Shown: positions 12,977 to 14,183 of the stretch, in pieces | Position numbering within the stretch: the first letter of the stretch is position 1 | Layout of the letters: each line of letters starts with the position of its first letter | NCBI GenBank assembly: GCA_910586005.1 | Contig: CAJUHG010000072.1 | Location: 1-14,183 of the forward strand | Origin: an uncultured Lachnospiraceae bacterium | GTDB lineage: Bacteria > Bacillota > Clostridia > Lachnospirales > Lachnospiraceae | Direction: 5' to 3' | DNA length: 14,183 nt | Made by a program: the position numbers and the translations under genes | The notes under the pieces: generated by a model | What the model was told of the DNA's origin: nothing | What the model saw: the letters and a program-made list of their open reading frames with translations, nothing else | Database searches by the model: none

Positions 12977-14183
12977 CTACTTTTTAGTATCTAATTCAAA
13001 TCCAAAGATTTTTTCTCCCATTTGTTCAAAGCTCTCTCTAATTGCAGAAAAAGTCATTTTTCCATTGTTGGCAGCATGACCTACAAAAATCCTAGAAGGG
13101 TTCATTTTTACAACATCTTCAAATAAATACATAATTACTTTATTTTCAAAATGTTGGATAAAATCTTCCCAATTTTCTGGATTGGCTGCTGTTTTTAAAA
13201 TTTGTTTTGAAATAAAAAAGGGACCTAATAATTTATCTTCATTTACCTTGCACTGTTCAATTAAAAGTGTATTAATTTCCCTGCGCAGTTGGTTCCAAGA
13301 AACAAGATAATACCCCTCTTTCTGTTTTAAAGGAATCTCATATTCTGCGTCTTCGGCACCATCATCAATTCCAAGATATTCAAATTCCCAACGCCTTTTA
13401 AACGCGGTATCCATTGGAAATACTCCTTGATCTGCACTATTCATAGTTGCCCAGATATACATATTATCAGGAAGTTTCATTTGAGAGCTATCATAGCCAT
13501 AAATTTTTAGATGTTCTTCTAGAAATCTTTTTACATCCTCAGAAGTATTAATAGGATATTCACTAAAGCCATTTTTTCGGTCTAACAATTGAAAAACATC
13601 TCCAAAAACTGCTGCAGTATTGGCACGATTGATTTCTTCAATTAATAATAAATAATCTTTTTTTTCTACAGAAAAACCAATCTCTTCTAGCAATTCTTTG
13701 CCTTGTTCAATTTTATGTACCGATTGGTATTGTGTGTTGTATGGATCAAAGATTTTTTTAGAAATAAGGGGCTTATCATATGATACTTTATCAAATCTCA
13801 ATAAGACATGAAGTGTGTAAAGACCATTATCTTCTTCCATATATTTTGGATTAGATATAATTCGTGCAATTCCATAGATACCACTTTCATAGCCCAAATT
13901 ATTGTTTCCAATGTAGACAAGTGAAATATCACCTTTTTTCATTTCTTTTGTTGCTCTAAAATATTCTATATGACCAAGTTCTGTTATTTCATCAAAAAAG
14001 TTCCAAGAATCCATATTAGTAGCAGGTTGATAATAATAATTAACGTTTTTATTCTCTGTAAATTCTTGATATTGTAAAAAATTTTTTTGTGCTTCTATGT
14101 AAATTCTCATAAAAGGACCTGGGACATACTCATAAGAAATATTTTTTTCTTCTTGTTCATTTTTTTCCATAACTGGTTTATAA
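12977..14183 (-). CDS. McrB-type AAA+ NTPase with inserted EVE/PUA-like domain, 5' end outside window
   Basis: The motor subunit that would drive the adjacent nuclease. The frame stays open past the ATG at 14170 to the window edge (Y-K-P-V precede it), so Walker A and any N-terminal recognition domain lie outside. Numbering from that ATG: residues 11-30 (ISYEYVPGPFMRIYIEAQKN) are the stretch that in McrB-like ATPases comes shortly before Walker B. Residues about 31-172 are extra and resemble an EVE/PUA domain (SWNFFDEI, MKKGDISLVYIG, GIYGIARIISNP). Walker B is LLLIEEINRAN at 174-184. The McrB-specific MNxAD motif is MNSAD at 243-247, and TAFKRRWEF at 255-263 resembles the sensor/arginine region. 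Its gene ends 52 bp before the LlaJI-type nuclease gene. GTP versus ATP use cannot be decided. If the ATG at 14170 were the true start, the protein would lack Walker A, which seems less likely. Confidence 0.83.
   Translation of the reverse strand, partial: YKPVMEKNEQEEKNISYEYVPGPFMRIYIEAQKNFLQYQEFTENKNVNYYYQPATNMDSWNFFDEITELGHIEYFRATKEMKKGDISLVYIGNNNLGYESGIYGIARIISNPKYMEEDNGLYTLHVLLRFDKVSYDKPLISKKIFDPYNTQYQSVHKIEQGKELLEEIGFSVEKKDYLLLIEEINRANTAAVFGDVFQLLDRKNGFSEYPINTSEDVKRFLEEHLKIYGYDSSQMKLPDNMYIWATMNSADQGVFPMDTAFKRRWEFEYLGIDDGAEDAEYEIPLKQKEGYYLVSWNQLRREINTLLIEQCKVNEDKLLGPFFISKQILKTAANPENWEDFIQHFENKVIMYLFEDVVKMNPSRIFVGHAANNGKMTFSAIRESFEQMGEKIFGFELDTKK

Noticed and set aside
12977..14170. McrB-like gene as a degenerate NTPase lacking Walker A
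   Set aside because: The frame continues upstream of the ATG at 14170 to the window edge with residues typical of the region after Walker A, so truncation by the window is the simpler explanation.

Overview
The window looks like a piece of a low-GC Gram-positive anaerobe chromosome, most likely a gut Clostridia species of the Lachnospiraceae type. This is inferred from the strongly A/T-rich DNA, strong AGGAGG-type ribosome binding sites, a TTG start on dhaK, a 7-transmembrane diguanylate cyclase, and an MMPL transporter paired with a secreted LxxG-repeat protein. No rRNA, tRNA, insertion sequence, integrase or CRISPR array is visible.

Layout. (1) 1-1515 (+): the 3' part of a membrane diguanylate cyclase, open at the left edge and beginning with two perfect copies of a 48-bp in-frame repeat. 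(2) 1596-7766 (+): a TetR regulator followed by a probable operon of an MMPL/RND exporter, a large secreted LxxG heptad-repeat protein and a small MntP-like (DUF204) membrane protein. A perfect 8+3+8 inverted repeat and a U-tailed hairpin lie between tetR and the exporter gene. A 12-bp-stem terminator follows the operon. (3) 8021-8302 (-): an ArsR/SmtB repressor keeping the four alpha-5 metal ligands of SmtB. (4) 8303-9026: about 720 bp without a convincing gene. It holds a more GC-rich palindromic island, a long hairpin, a possible broken gene end and the likely promoter of the next operon. (5) 9027-11191 (+): a PTS-dependent dihydroxyacetone kinase operon in the order dhaL-dhaM-dhaK. (6) 11419-14183 (-): a two-gene restriction module, consisting of a McrB-type AAA+ NTPase (open at the right edge) and a LlaJI-family PD-(D/E)xK nuclease with an N-terminal helix-turn-helix.

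How the genes work together. TetR probably represses the export operon, in which the LxxG protein would act outside the cell with the MMPL pump. DhaK and DhaL phosphorylate dihydroxyacetone using phosphate relayed from the PTS through DhaM. The NTPase and nuclease form a defence system, and any partner methyltransferases would lie beyond the right edge.

The most interesting point is in the McrB-like protein. A roughly 140-residue EVE/PUA-like domain appears to be spliced into the AAA+ core just before Walker B, which suggests a modified-base reader embedded in the motor. Secondary points are the operator-plus-attenuator arrangement before the MMPL gene, the MntP-like protein that has lost its second-half aspartate, alternative hairpins between dhaM and dhaK, and the structured segment upstream of the metal-sensing repressor.
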